A stretch of 51,602 bases of DNA from Siminovitchia thermophila (GCF_016909185.1 NZ_JAFBFH010000034.1:1-51602), one strand, 5' to 3'. Counted from the stretch's first letter, positions 42,558 to 51,147 are shown. Notes: a model not told the origin generated them from the sequence alone. Numbers and translations: made by a program.

Positions 42558-44975
42558 GTGAGTCAAAAGGAAACAACGCTGCAAATATCAGGGATGACCT
42601 GCGCCGCTTGTGCAACCAAAATTGAAAAAGGCTTGAAGAGGATGGAAGGCGTAGAAGAAGCAAACGTAAACTTGGCGATCGAAAAAACCAAAATTACGTA
42701 TGATCCGGAAAAAGTAGATGTATCGCAATTTAAGGAGAAAATCCATTCACTGGGGTATGACGTTGTAACTAAAAAAGTCGAGTTTGATATTTCGGGAATG
42801 ACGTGTGCTGCCTGTGCCAATAAAATTGAAAAAAAGCTAAACAGGCTGGATGGTGTGGATAAGGCCGCCGTGAACTTTGCTATGGAAACAGCTCTTGTGG
42901 AATATAATCCTGATCAGGTTTCTATTCCCGATATGAAAGAAGCGATCAAAAAGCTTGGCTATACCCTGGAGCAAAAGCAAGAAAAAGCGGGGGAACAAGT
43001 AGATCATCGGACAAAGGAGATCGAAAAACAGTTCGGAAAGTTTCTTTTTTCCGCCATCTTGTCTTTTCCATTGTTATGGGCCATGGTCAGCCACTTTGAG
43101 TTTACGTCTTTCATTTGGCTCCCTGACATGTTTATGAATCCATGGGTTCAATTCGCGCTTGCCACACCTGTTCAATTTATTGTAGGCGGACAATTTTATG
43201 TCGGGGCGTATAAAGCGTTGCGCAATAAAAGCGCCAATATGGATGTGCTTGTTGCATTAGGTACTTCAGCCGCCTATTTCTATAGTCTGTATTTAAGCAT
43301 CAGGTCGATTGGATCAGATGCCCATATGGTTGAACTCTATTACGAGACAAGTGCCGTACTGATTACTTTGATCATTTTGGGCAAGCTGTTTGAGGCGAAG
43401 GCCAAAGGCAGGTCTTCAGAAGCCATTAAGAAGTTAATGGGATTGCAAGCCAAAAACGCAACAGTCGTTCGTGACGGCCAGGAAATGACGATTCCGGTTG
43501 AAGAAGTTTTACAAGGCGATATTGTTTATATAAAGCCGGGGGAAAAAGTACCGGTTGACGGCGAAATTGTTGAAGGTCAATCGGCGCTTGATGAATCCAT
43601 GTTAACCGGGGAAAGCGTTCCAGTCGATAAAACCATTGGCGACACGGTGATTGGGTCAACGATTAATAAAAACGGCTTCTTAAAAATCAAAGCAACCAAA
43701 GTTGGAAAAGAGACGGCCCTTGCACAAATTATTAAGGTAGTAGAAGAAGCCCAAGGTTCCAAAGCGCCGATTCAGCGCATGGCCGACGTCATCTCGGGTA
43801 TTTTTGTTCCCATTGTTGTGGGGATCGCGATTGTCACTTTCCTTGTGTGGTATTTTGCGGTGAGTCCGGGAGAGTTTGCGGTTGCCCTTGAAAAATTCAT
43901 TGCTGTACTGGTCATTGCCTGCCCATGTGCTCTCGGATTGGCCACCCCCACATCCATCATGGCAGGATCAGGGCGCGCTGCGGAATTCGGGATTTTATTT
44001 AAAGGTGGAGAACACCTTGAAACGACTCATCAGTTAGACACGATTATTCTTGATAAAACCGGTACAGTGACCAATGGGGAACCTTCGTTGACAGATGTGA
44101 TATTGGCGGAAGGTATGGACGAAAGCGAATTTTTAATGCTTGTCGGCACTGCAGAAAGAAATTCAGAACATCCCCTTGCCCAAGCGATTGTTGAGGGAAT
44201 CAAGGAGAAAGGGATTGAACTGGGCTCACCGGACGAATTTGAAGCCATCCCCGGTTTCGGGATACAATCAACGGTCGATGGCAAACAATTACTGGTCGGC
44301 ACACGCAGGTTGATGGCTAAACATGCCATCCATATTCAAGAGCACCTGCCAAAAATGGAGGAATTGGAGAAACAAGGGAAAACGGCTATGTTGGTGGCTG
44401 TCGATAACCGTTATGCAGGCATCGTTGCCGTATCCGATACGATTAAAGAAACATCGAAAGAAGCGATTGCCCGTTTGCTAGAGATGGAATTGGATGTCGT
44501 CATGATCACCGGGGACAATACCGCAACCGCCCATGCGATCGCCGAACAAGTCGGTATCAAGCATGTCATTGCGGAAGTACTGCCTGAAGGCAAGGCAGAA
44601 GAAGTGAAAAAGCTGCAACAGGCGGGGAAAAAAGTAGCCATGGTGGGAGATGGAATCAATGATGCTCCGGCATTGGCAACCGCTGATATCGGAATGGCGA
44701 TTGGTACAGGCACCGATGTCGCAATGGAAGCGGCGGATATCACGCTTATCCGCGGTGACTTAAACAGTATCGCCGATGCGATTTTCATGAGCAAAAAAAC
44801 CATCATCAATATTAAGCAGAATCTGTTCTGGGCGCTGGCATACAACAGTTTGGGCATACCGATTGCCGCAGCCGGTTTCTTGGCCCCGTGGCTTGCCGGA
44901 GCAGCGATGGCTTTTAGTTCTGTATCAGTTGTGCTTAACGCACTAAGGCTACAGAGAATCAAGTTAAAGGCTTAG
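42558..44975 (+). CDS. copA: Copper-exporting P1B-type ATPase
   Basis: This 805-residue P-type ATPase pumps Cu(I) out of the cell. Two N-terminal HMA domains carry GMTCAACATK and GMTCAACANK (CxxC around residues 15-18 and 83-86). Eight membrane helices follow. The transport motif is CPC in ACPCALGLATPTS, the phosphorylated Asp lies in DKTGTVTNG, SEHPLAQAI gives the HP motif, and ATP-domain motifs are GDNTATA and GDGINDAPAL. GTG 42558 fits the GGGAG spacing best; ATG 42552 or GTG 42549 are possible. It ends 28 bases before a small membrane gene. Confidence 0.95.
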   Translation: MSQKETTLQISGMTCAACATKIEKGLKRMEGVEEANVNLAIEKTKITYDPEKVDVSQFKEKIHSLGYDVVTKKVEFDISGMTCAACANKIEKKLNRLDGVDKAAVNFAMETALVEYNPDQVSIPDMKEAIKKLGYTLEQKQEKAGEQVDHRTKEIEKQFGKFLFSAILSFPLLWAMVSHFEFTSFIWLPDMFMNPWVQFALATPVQFIVGGQFYVGAYKALRNKSANMDVLVALGTSAAYFYSLYLSIRSIGSDAHMVELYYETSAVLITLIILGKLFEAKAKGRSSEAIKKLMGLQAKNATVVRDGQEMTIPVEEVLQGDIVYIKPGEKVPVDGEIVEGQSALDESMLTGESVPVDKTIGDTVIGSTINKNGFLKIKATKVGKETALAQIIKVVEEAQGSKAPIQRMADVISGIFVPIVVGIAIVTFLVWYFAVSPGEFAVALEKFIAVLVIACPCALGLATPTSIMAGSGRAAEFGILFKGGEHLETTHQLDTIILDKTGTVTNGEPSLTDVILAEGMDESEFLMLVGTAERNSEHPLAQAIVEGIKEKGIELGSPDEFEAIPGFGIQSTVDGKQLLVGTRRLMAKHAIHIQEHLPKMEELEKQGKTAMLVAVDNRYAGIVAVSDTIKETSKEAIARLLEMELDVVMITGDNTATAHAIAEQVGIKHVIAEVLPEGKAEEVKKLQQAGKKVAMVGDGINDAPALATADIGMAIGTGTDVAMEAADITLIRGDLNSIADAIFMSKKTIINIKQNLFWALAYNSLGIPIAAAGFLAPWLAGAAMAFSSVSVVLNALRLQRIKLKA

Positions 44976-45003
44976 TTTTGGATTCAGAATGGAGGAAACA
45001 CCT

Positions 45004-45156
45004 ATGAAACGAAGTGTTTTGATTTGGCTCGTTACCGGTATCGTTTATCTTGGGGCAGTGATCGCGGGCTACAGTCTATATGCAAATATGAATTCAAACA
45101 CCGATGAGCCTGCTAATCATGGGGCTATGCAAACGGAGGAAAATATGAATCATTAA
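45004..45156 (+). CDS. Small membrane protein with Met/His-rich tail, copper cluster
   Basis: This 50-residue protein begins MKRSVLIWLVTGIVYLGAVI (one membrane helix, about 5-24). It ends in a polar tail with N, E, M and H, including NHGAMQTEENMNH. GGAGG lies eight bases before the ATG, and the gene follows copA by 28 bases, so it is in the copper operon. Methionine and histidine on an exposed tail suggest Cu(I) binding on the outer face; this is inference. A related tail sequence recurs at 45647-45690. Confidence 0.7.
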   Translation: MKRSVLIWLVTGIVYLGAVIAGYSLYANMNSNTDEPANHGAMQTEENMNH

Positions 45157-45310
45157 AGACATAAAACCGAAAGGCCTACATGATTCGGTATTGCCCATTG
45201 AGCTTCATGTTGGTAAAACACGCAGCGACCTTTATGTGGATACGGATTTAAATCAAAGGTCAAACGGTTGAATAATCCTCTTATCAATATTTCGGCATTA
45301 ATGACAAAGA

Positions 45311-45354
45311 TTTTGGTTCAAATGTCCACACAATAACGGTCATTTGAACCAAAA
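45311..45354. repeat. Perfect 14-bp inverted repeat
   Basis: TTTTGGTTCAAATG at 45311-45324 is complementary to CATTTGAACCAAAA at 45341-45354 with 16 bases between. There is no T run on either side in the right position, so it is not a clear terminator. Confidence 0.6.
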
Positions 45355-45490
45355 AAAATGTGTGAAAAAGCTTGACCCCGCATTTTTAAACTTTGAGCCG
45401 AATTCATGTTAGGCGGCCAATTTTGTAATAAAGGTTTGATAATAAATTTGAAATGGTGCAGGGAGAGGACTGGGCGCCCTTTCTTCCCAA

Positions 45491-45531
45491 AAAAAATGAA
45501 GGAATTCGGTTAAGGAATTTCTTCATTTTTT
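45491..45531 (+). terminator. Probable terminator
   Basis: AAAAAATGAAGGAATTC at 45491-45507 pairs with GGAATTTCTTCATTTTTT from 45514, with G-T pairs. The T-rich distal arm ends the stem. Confidence 0.6.
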
Positions 45532-45736
45532 GCTGATGATCCTACAAAGTAATTCCAATGAAAAACATTGGCATGTTGCTTTTGCGTCATACAAAAGTTA
45601 CACTTGGTATTAGGTACATCTTCATAAAAATGATATAGGATCTGAACAATTGGAAGAAAATATGAATCATCATAGACATAAAAGCGAAGGGAACCTGAAC
45701 AACTGTAAACAAGTCAAATGGAGGTTGGTCCGACGA

Positions 45737-46170
45737 TCATGTAATAAAGAAAGCAAGTGGAGAATGACACCTTTCCCTTTTCAATTTACAGGCTTTAAGC
45801 CCAGCTGCTCCAAAGCTGGTACTGCTGCAATCCTCAAAGTAACCCACGTTGGGCTCTTTCCCCAATTTTTTAGCACTGCAATGGCAATGCTCCATCCAGT
45901 CCCATGAATACCAATGATTAGAAAATTTATAATATTTAGGATCCAATAACTGAATAAGCGTATAATTGCCACTGGGTGTACTGTTTCCTACTACTTCGAG
46001 GATTTCACCACAACTGCCAAAACATCTTCTTCATTTAAATGACCTGAATTTTCTTCACTAATAGAGTTATAAAGCAAATAAAATTCTTTAACATCATCGC
46101 TTAATTGCTCAATGTCATTTTTACTATGCGCAATGTTACCATTTCCAGGTCAATCACCGCCCATTTTTAA
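45737..46170 (-). pseudogene. Frameshifted gene of unknown family
   Basis: On the minus strand a frame from about 46170 reads NDIEQLSDDVKEFYLLYNSI, then SGHLNEEDVLAVV, where it breaks. It resumes in another frame as GEILEVVGNSTPSGNY, LIQLLDPKYYKFSNHWYSWD and WMEHCHCSAKKLGKEPNV, running to 45737. The composition is that of a real protein, but no family was recognised. A further minus-strand stretch (46200-46360) reads EILKVRMEGRPYWNIAAFKK and then stops, suggesting a second fragment of the same or another gene. Confidence 0.5.
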
Positions 46171-46627
46171 CCGTTAATGGATCTGAAATAACTCGTACTG
46201 TTAATTAGTAGACGGTATGCTTATTGTTGCTTTGCCATCTACTATTTTTTGAAAGCTGCTATGTTCCAATAGGGGCGACCTTCCATCCTGACTTTCAATA
46301 TCTCATTAGGGCAGCCAAGAATTATCATTTTCATCAAAAGGTTTATAAAAAATTAACATATACACCACCACACGGAGCCAATCATTAGGTAGAATGAACA
46401 TATAACCAAATTTATATAAGGAGCTGCTGAGAAGGTTTTTCTTCTTTTTCACTTCGAAGTTCTATAAAAACTGGCAGTAGGAGGGACTATAAAAGAACAT
46501 ACACTGATAGGAACAAGGTGTTTGTCTGCGCTTAGGGAAAAGGATTTCAATATAGTTGACTTTTATCAATTACCATTTTTTCACTTACAGCTTCCATAAA
46601 ACCTAAAAGGGGAAAGGTTGAACAAAT
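46171..46627 (+). other. Degenerate intergenic region before the amidase gene
   Basis: This gap contains the minus-strand fragment noted above (46200-46360) and AT-rich sequence. No promoter with both elements could be read for the amidase gene. Confidence 0.4.
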
Positions 46628-47923
46628 ATGAACGCAAAGCAGACTGTATTTGTCAATAAATTTACAGATGGAATACTTGATCCCAATAAAGAAATGGAGT
46701 ATGTCGTTCAAGATGGAGGATATATCGTCGCCAATACAACGCCTGGTTGTTGGGGACCCATGATAACGCCTGCTTTAAAAGGAGGACATGAAGTTACAAA
46801 ACCAGTGTATGTGGAAGGTGCCGAAGTAGGCGACGCCATTGTTATTTATATTAAATCAATCGAAATCACTTCCATGGCGACGGCATCTGGAAACGATAAG
46901 CCAGTGGAAGGGCGTTTTAATGGCGATCCGTTTGTCGCCGCAATTTGCCCCGTCTGTAACACGGTCAATCCCGAGACAGTTATTAAAGGAATTGGTAATA
47001 CGGCCATCCATTGTAAAACTTGTGATACTGATATTACTCCATTTGATTTTACACATGCTTATACGATTGCTTTCGATGATCAAAAAACAATGGGTCTGAC
47101 CCTTACGAAAGAAGCAGCGGAAACGGTAGCCAAAGATGGCAGAAAATACATGTGTACGCCGGAGCAATCTATTCAAAATCCAATAGTGACTTTTGCACCT
47201 CATGATATGCCTGCGACGATGGCGAGAATCCGGGCGTTTTTAGGGCAACTAGGCACTGTTCCCGCAAGACCGATGCCAGACTCTCATAATGCTGGGGATT
47301 TTGGGCAATTTTTATTGAATGCGCCGCATGATTATGGAATTACCGAAGAGCAACTTGAGGATAGAACTGATGGCCATATGGATATTAATCGTGTGCGAGA
47401 GGGCGCGATACTCATTTGCCCAGTTAAGGTAAAAGGTGGCGGTGTCTATCTCGGTGATATGCATGCTATGCAAGGAGACGGAGAAATCGCCGGACATACA
47501 GCAGATGTTGCGGGTATCGTGAACCTGCAAGTACGAGTATTAAAAAATATGCAACTGGAAGGTCCGATCCTTTTACCAGTGGAAGAGGATTTACCTTATT
47601 TGGCCAAGCCTTTTACCGAACAAGAAAAACTGCGCGCCAAACAATTAGCAAAACAATGGAATATGAATGAAATCGAAGATTTATGTCCCATATCATTTGT
47701 AGGCACAGGCGCTAATTTAAATGACGCGACAACGAATGGCATGGAACGGGCTGCCAACTTTTTCGGCATTACGGTGCCGGAAGTGATGAATAGAGCTACA
47801 ATTAACGGGGCTATTGAAATTGGCCGCCATCCTGGGGTGGTGACCGTAACATTTTTAGTTCCTGAATCCTATTTAAATAATAAAGGGTTGTTAGATTTAG
47901 CAAAAGAACAATATGAATTGTAA
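46628..47923 (+). CDS. Acetamidase/formamidase family protein (FmdA/AmdA)
   Basis: This 431-residue protein belongs to the FmdA/AmdA family of amidases that hydrolyse formamide or acetamide to the acid and ammonia. Family segments are TTPGCWGPMITPAL near residue 40, the DGHMDINRVREG and GVYLGDMHAMQGDGEIAG core, and VVTVTFLVP near the end. Residues 107-132 hold CPVC and CKTC, a zinc-knuckle-like insertion that the classic enzymes lack. AAAGGGGAAAGG precedes the ATG. It is a single gene with a strong terminator, beside a degenerate region. The natural substrate is uncertain. Confidence 0.85.
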   Translation: MNAKQTVFVNKFTDGILDPNKEMEYVVQDGGYIVANTTPGCWGPMITPALKGGHEVTKPVYVEGAEVGDAIVIYIKSIEITSMATASGNDKPVEGRFNGDPFVAAICPVCNTVNPETVIKGIGNTAIHCKTCDTDITPFDFTHAYTIAFDDQKTMGLTLTKEAAETVAKDGRKYMCTPEQSIQNPIVTFAPHDMPATMARIRAFLGQLGTVPARPMPDSHNAGDFGQFLLNAPHDYGITEEQLEDRTDGHMDINRVREGAILICPVKVKGGGVYLGDMHAMQGDGEIAGHTADVAGIVNLQVRVLKNMQLEGPILLPVEEDLPYLAKPFTEQEKLRAKQLAKQWNMNEIEDLCPISFVGTGANLNDATTNGMERAANFFGITVPEVMNRATINGAIEIGRHPGVVTVTFLVPESYLNNKGLLDLAKEQYEL

Positions 47924-47992
47924 AGCTTAACACATCGTATAGGCGAGCTGACAGATACAGAAGTTCATTTTTTTAAAAAGAACCTAACGGCT

Positions 47993-48045
47993 GGGATGGT
48001 ACAAAAAGTCAGTGACAGCTGACTTTCTGCGCCATCCCCTTTTTC
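47993..48045 (+). terminator. Rho-independent terminator after the amidase gene
   Basis: GGGATGG at 47993-47999 pairs with CCATCCC at 48032-48038, and inner AAAGTCAG pairs with CTGACTTT. A T run follows from 48040. Confidence 0.88.
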
Positions 48046-48133
48046 ATCTAAATATCGCGTTGAAATAATGGAAGGTCCTTTATTTTCGCTATCAATTCAA
48101 TAATATTATGCTATCCTTTTATATAGGGGGTTA

Positions 48134-48364
48134 ATGGTACCAATGCAAATAATTGATATGATGATGCTCTTAATAACGATTTCGCTTATCGTTTTTGTAG
48201 TGAGACAGAAAAAACTTGAAAACAAAATAGATTTTATATTGATTTTAATCGGGGCTGTTGCCATATTTATTGTAAATAATGTGTTTGTTTGGATCACCAT
48301 TTGGGTGATGCTATTTCTTTATTTTGGGGTAAAGTATTTTATATTGAACAAAAAATCACGTTGA
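48134..48364 (+). CDS. Small membrane protein of about 76 residues
   Basis: The protein has two to three hydrophobic helices (about 5-24, 33-50 and 53-70) separated by a short basic loop RQKKLENK and ends NKKSR. GGGGG lies just upstream; ATG 48134 is close to it and ATG 48143 is an alternative start. No family was recognised. It stands alone. Confidence 0.55.
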   Translation: MVPMQIIDMMMLLITISLIVFVVRQKKLENKIDFILILIGAVAIFIVNNVFVWITIWVMLFLYFGVKYFILNKKSR

Positions 48365-48614
48365 CCAATCGTAAGTGGGAGCATTGTTCGCTCCAAAAGA
48401 CGGGCATCACTATCTTGAACCTGCTTGGCCTGTTGTAGTTGATCAAACAATGACTAGAGATAGATAGGACAAGTTCATTTTTATTGGCTAAAGTCAATGT
48501 ACTACTATAAACTATTATCGGAGACAGGTGTTTTATTAGGATCAGCCTCAGTAAAAGCGATCATTTATTAAGATCATAACTGAAACCGTTAAACATAGCT
48601 AAAGGAGAGGAACG
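48365..48614 (+). other. Intergenic region before thiD
   Basis: A small hairpin GGAGC/GCTCC at 48378-48394 may end the previous gene, although it lacks a T run. No TPP riboswitch was found: the CTGAGA element is missing. Nothing else is supported. Confidence 0.4.
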
Positions 48615-49442
48615 TTGTTGACAGAAATTTATAAAGCACTTTCAATTGCGGGAACAGATCCAACCGGAGGAGCAGGTATTCATGCAGACTTAAAAGCCTT
48701 CCAGGAACAGGGAGTGTATGGAATGGCTGTGATTACATCGGTTGTGGCCCAAAACACACTCGGTGTTAAAAGCTTTGAGGAAATGTCCCAAAATAATATT
48801 TCTCAGCAAATAGACTGTGTAATTGAAGACATCAAGCCTGATGCCGTAAAAACCGGTATGCTTGCAAGTATAGACATTATTGAACTAGTAGCTGAAAAGT
48901 TGAAAGCGGCAAATATTCAATCATATGTGATGGACCCGGTTATGGTCGCCAAAAGCGGGCATCATTTGCTTTATCAGGATGCTATTGATCATCTTAAAAA
49001 GTTATTGATTCCACAAGCGACGGTGATTACGCCCAATATCCCGGAAGCAGAAGTAATAATCGGGAAATCCATAGAAACTTTACAGCAGATGCGTGATGCC
49101 GCCAAAGAAATTGTCCAAGTATATGGAGCTAAAGCAGCCATCGTAAAAGGCGGGCACAGGGACGGAGAAGCCCGCGATGTTCTATACTTTGACGAGAACT
49201 TTGAGGAGTTTGTTTCTCCCCGTTTTGATACGAAGCATACTCATGGAACAGGTTGTACGTTTTCAGCAGTTATTACGGCGGAGCTTGCAAAGCAAAAAAG
49301 TATAAAGGAAGCTGTTACAGTAGGAAAAGAATTTATTTCCGCCGCCATTAAACATACCCTCGGTATTGGGAAGGGACAGGGGCCTACAAATCATTTTGCG
49401 TATCGCTCGATGAATCAGCAGATAGCTAGACAACCATTGTGA
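48615..49442 (+). CDS. thiD: Hydroxymethylpyrimidine/phosphomethylpyrimidine kinase
   Basis: This 275-residue ribokinase-fold enzyme phosphorylates HMP and HMP-P in thiamine synthesis. IAGTDPTGGAGIHADLKAF, QNTLGVKSFEEM, DAVKTGML, MDPVMVAKSG, ITPNIPEAE and KHTHGTGCTFSAVI are visible; the Cys-containing HGTGCTF loop is the active-site anion hole. The C-terminus TLGIGKGQGPTNHFAYRS matches B. subtilis ThiD (YjbV) better than PdxK. A pyridoxal kinase side activity is possible. AAAGGAGAGG precedes two adjacent TTG codons (48615 and 48618). It is not next to other thi genes and has no TPP riboswitch. Confidence 0.9.
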   Translation: MLTEIYKALSIAGTDPTGGAGIHADLKAFQEQGVYGMAVITSVVAQNTLGVKSFEEMSQNNISQQIDCVIEDIKPDAVKTGMLASIDIIELVAEKLKAANIQSYVMDPVMVAKSGHHLLYQDAIDHLKKLLIPQATVITPNIPEAEVIIGKSIETLQQMRDAAKEIVQVYGAKAAIVKGGHRDGEARDVLYFDENFEEFVSPRFDTKHTHGTGCTFSAVITAELAKQKSIKEAVTVGKEFISAAIKHTLGIGKGQGPTNHFAYRSMNQQIARQPL

Positions 49443-49498
49443 TTTATGAAGTAAAATTTCTTGCTTTTGCTAAAAAACACCCTTATAACTGCAGAGTC

Positions 49499-49519
49499 TA
49501 ATGGAGAGCAGCCGGCTGA
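49499..49519 (+). repeat. Left copy of a CAGCCGGCT direct repeat
   Basis: TAATGGAGAGCAGCCGGCTG at 49499-49518 resembles GAATGGAGGACAGCCGGCTA at 50002-50022, flanking a truncated GNAT gene. CAGCCGGCT here also pairs with AGCCGGCTG at 49535-49543, making a 9-bp hairpin. Confidence 0.45.
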
Positions 49520-49599
49520 CCATAATAAAAAATGAGCCGGCTGGAAAAAATTTGGGAATTTCCGATTATCCGATTAAATGTAAAAAGGAGGACAACAAG

Positions 49600-49929
49600 A
49601 TGTTAAAAGTATTCTTGGTTCCTCACGAGTTACAATATGCCAGGTCTATCTCAGAGCTATCTTCAGAACCTGAAGTTAAGGATGCTTTAGGTCTTAGCGA
49701 AGACCATACATCCTTAAAAGGTACTGAGGATTTTATCAATTTTATTCTGGAACAGGAAAAATTAGGAAAGCAATATTCAAGGGTTATCTTAAACGAAGAC
49801 CGCAAAGTAATCGGCGTGATCACACTAAAAGATATAAATAGAAACAATCAAACGAGTCATATGGGAACTTGGATAGGTCATCCATATTGGGGAAAAGGTT
49901 ATAATCAAATAGCAAACCATGTATTTTGA
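49600..49929 (+). pseudogene. GNAT acetyltransferase, truncated
   Basis: ATG 49600 follows AAAAGGAGG and reads 109 residues. They include EDFINFILEQEKLGKQYSRVIL, VIGVITLKDINR and GTWIGHPYWGKGYNQIANHVF, the beta4 strand and pyrophosphate-binding loop of a GNAT fold (usual Q/R-x-x-G-x-G/A, here WGKGYN). The protein stops exactly where the next helix should begin, about 60 residues short of the family length. The following frames do not continue the fold clearly. It is probably inactive, and short direct repeats lie on both sides. Confidence 0.6.
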
Positions 49930-50001
49930 GTGTAATAGAAAAGGATGTTTTTCTTGAATGGTATTCATATTGATTTCCGGTAAGGATTTCCTGCCAAAGA
50001 G

Positions 50002-50022
50002 GGAATGGAGGACAGCCGGCTA
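50002..50022 (+). repeat. Right copy of the CAGCCGGCT direct repeat
   Basis: GAATGGAGGACAGCCGGCTA repeats the sequence at 49499-49518 with few differences. The two copies bracket the truncated GNAT gene. Confidence 0.45.
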
Positions 50023-50066
50023 AAAAACAAATGAAGGCTTGCTTGTATAACTGGTTTGGCATTTTG

Positions 50067-50099
<33 letters not shown>

Positions 50100-50157
50100 A
50101 CAGGCAGGAAAATGCATTTTGTCTCAAAACCAAAGTATACTTTAAATAGTGAGACAA

Positions 50158-50198
50158 ACAAAAAAACACAGGTTATGAACTGGCCTGTGTTTTTTTGT
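50158..50198. terminator. Bidirectional terminator at the 3' end of the staygreen gene
   Basis: ACAAAAAAACACAGG at 50158-50172 is perfectly complementary to CCTGTGTTTTTTTGT at 50184-50198. It would work on both strands. The staygreen stop codon lies in the loop (50173-50175), so the last codons form one arm. Confidence 0.85.
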
Positions 50199-50682
50199 TG
50201 TTCAAGTATTGGCGCGGTGTTCCCATATATTGTGTAGTCCGAACGTGCCGATCCAATGAAGTGAATTCCATATATATAGGTGCGTCGAGCAGCCATGGCA
50301 CATGAGAATAAAATGATCTGTCAGCATGTATAATAAAAGATATTGCTTCCGGGAGCATTTTCTCATATTGTTTTAATTTTTCACGAACGGCAAATACATC
50401 ATTTTCCTTATCGCTTAAACAAATGTTACCTTTCATGACATATTCTCCGAGTTCGGGTCTCCATTCAGCGGTTAAAATATCTTCCTGATCATGATGAACG
50501 TTTAATAAGTTTAATGCATACTTATAGCCAATGGCCAAATAGCGGTTTGATGAATGATCCGATAAAATGAATGTATATTTCCGTCCATCTACCGGATGAT
50601 AAACCGTTGCAGGAGGCAAAATGGTGACAGAAAAATGTTTCGTTTGCAATTTGTTCACGCTGTACTGCACCCCCCCATCCAT
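50173..50682 (-). CDS. Staygreen family protein (SGR-like)
   Basis: The 169-residue protein matches the staygreen family, known in plants as the magnesium dechelatase that starts chlorophyll breakdown and present in some non-photosynthetic bacteria. Visible segments in family order are ILPPATVYHPVDGRKYTFIL, SDHSSNRYLAIGYKY, ILTAEWRPELGEYVMKGNIC, LPEAISFIIHADRSFY, HVPWLLDAPIYMEFTS and TQYMGTPRQYL. The start is uncertain: ATG 50682 has no clear ribosome binding site, whereas GTG 50658 lies downstream of GGGGGGTG. The role in this organism is unknown; a different tetrapyrrole or a structural role is possible. Confidence 0.85.
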   Translation of the reverse strand: MDGGVQYSVNKLQTKHFSVTILPPATVYHPVDGRKYTFILSDHSSNRYLAIGYKYALNLLNVHHDQEDILTAEWRPELGEYVMKGNICLSDKENDVFAVREKLKQYEKMLPEAISFIIHADRSFYSHVPWLLDAPIYMEFTSLDRHVRTTQYMGTPRQYLNNKKTQASS

Positions 50683-51147
50683 GTTCTATTACATAATATG
50701 ACGAACGCCTACAAGGGGTGATGCATCTTTTGCATTTCAAGCAAATTGAATTTCAAATCAACAGGGTTGGCTATTTTTAGCCGGTGCACCTTTATTCCCC
50801 CACCGGTAATAAGGTTACACTTCCTATTTGGTAAGCTCAAGTTGGCGCCCCCTAAAGGAAGCGCTTCCATTTTTTCTAAATGTGTTGGCGGTGCTGTCAA
50901 AGCTTTCCTTGTTCCAGTCGCTTCGCTTGCACTAGTACCTCCTATGCGTCGCAAGCCTTCCGGCAGTTGATCCCCCAGTGGCCATCTCGTTTTCTCTCAA
51001 TTTGGGGTAATACCAGCGTAGCTGACACTACCCACAAAGTAGATGGAATGAAATTAGAAATTTATCGGTTACATCGTTATATTCCTGTTGGGTATCCGTT
51101 TAGTTTATATATTGTTATAAGTCTTTCTTTTATCGGGGAAACTTTTT
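50683..51147. other. Unexplained block, GC-richer, open on both strands
   Basis: From about 50709 to 51000 the sequence is visibly richer in G and C than its surroundings. It is open in a plus frame (50746-50970) and in a minus frame (50709-50954, including TSASEATGTRKALTAPP) without ribosome binding sites. A GGCTA/TAGCC hairpin lies near 50768-50781. It may be a remnant or structured RNA; no known class was recognised. Confidence 0.3.

Larger units (their letters stand above)
45157..45736 (+). other. Degenerate intergenic region after the copper cluster
   Basis: No intact gene is seen. One frame at about 45157-45270 reads IKPKGLHDSVLPIELHVGKT, then DLYVDTDLNQ, like the end of a secreted domain. 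A 14-bp perfect hairpin lies at 45311-45354 and a terminator at 45491-45531. At 45647-45690 the sequence repeats the last codons of the small copper-operon gene (EENMNH then RHK). Confidence 0.4.

Noticed and set aside
44411-44962. 183-codon minus-strand ORF opposite copA
   Set aside because: The plus strand carries essential CopA motifs here, and the reverse frame is low-complexity Ser/Ala/Ile.
48365-48614. TPP riboswitch upstream of thiD, suggested by GAACCTG near 48416
   Set aside because: The CTGAGA element and the matching helices of the thi box are missing.
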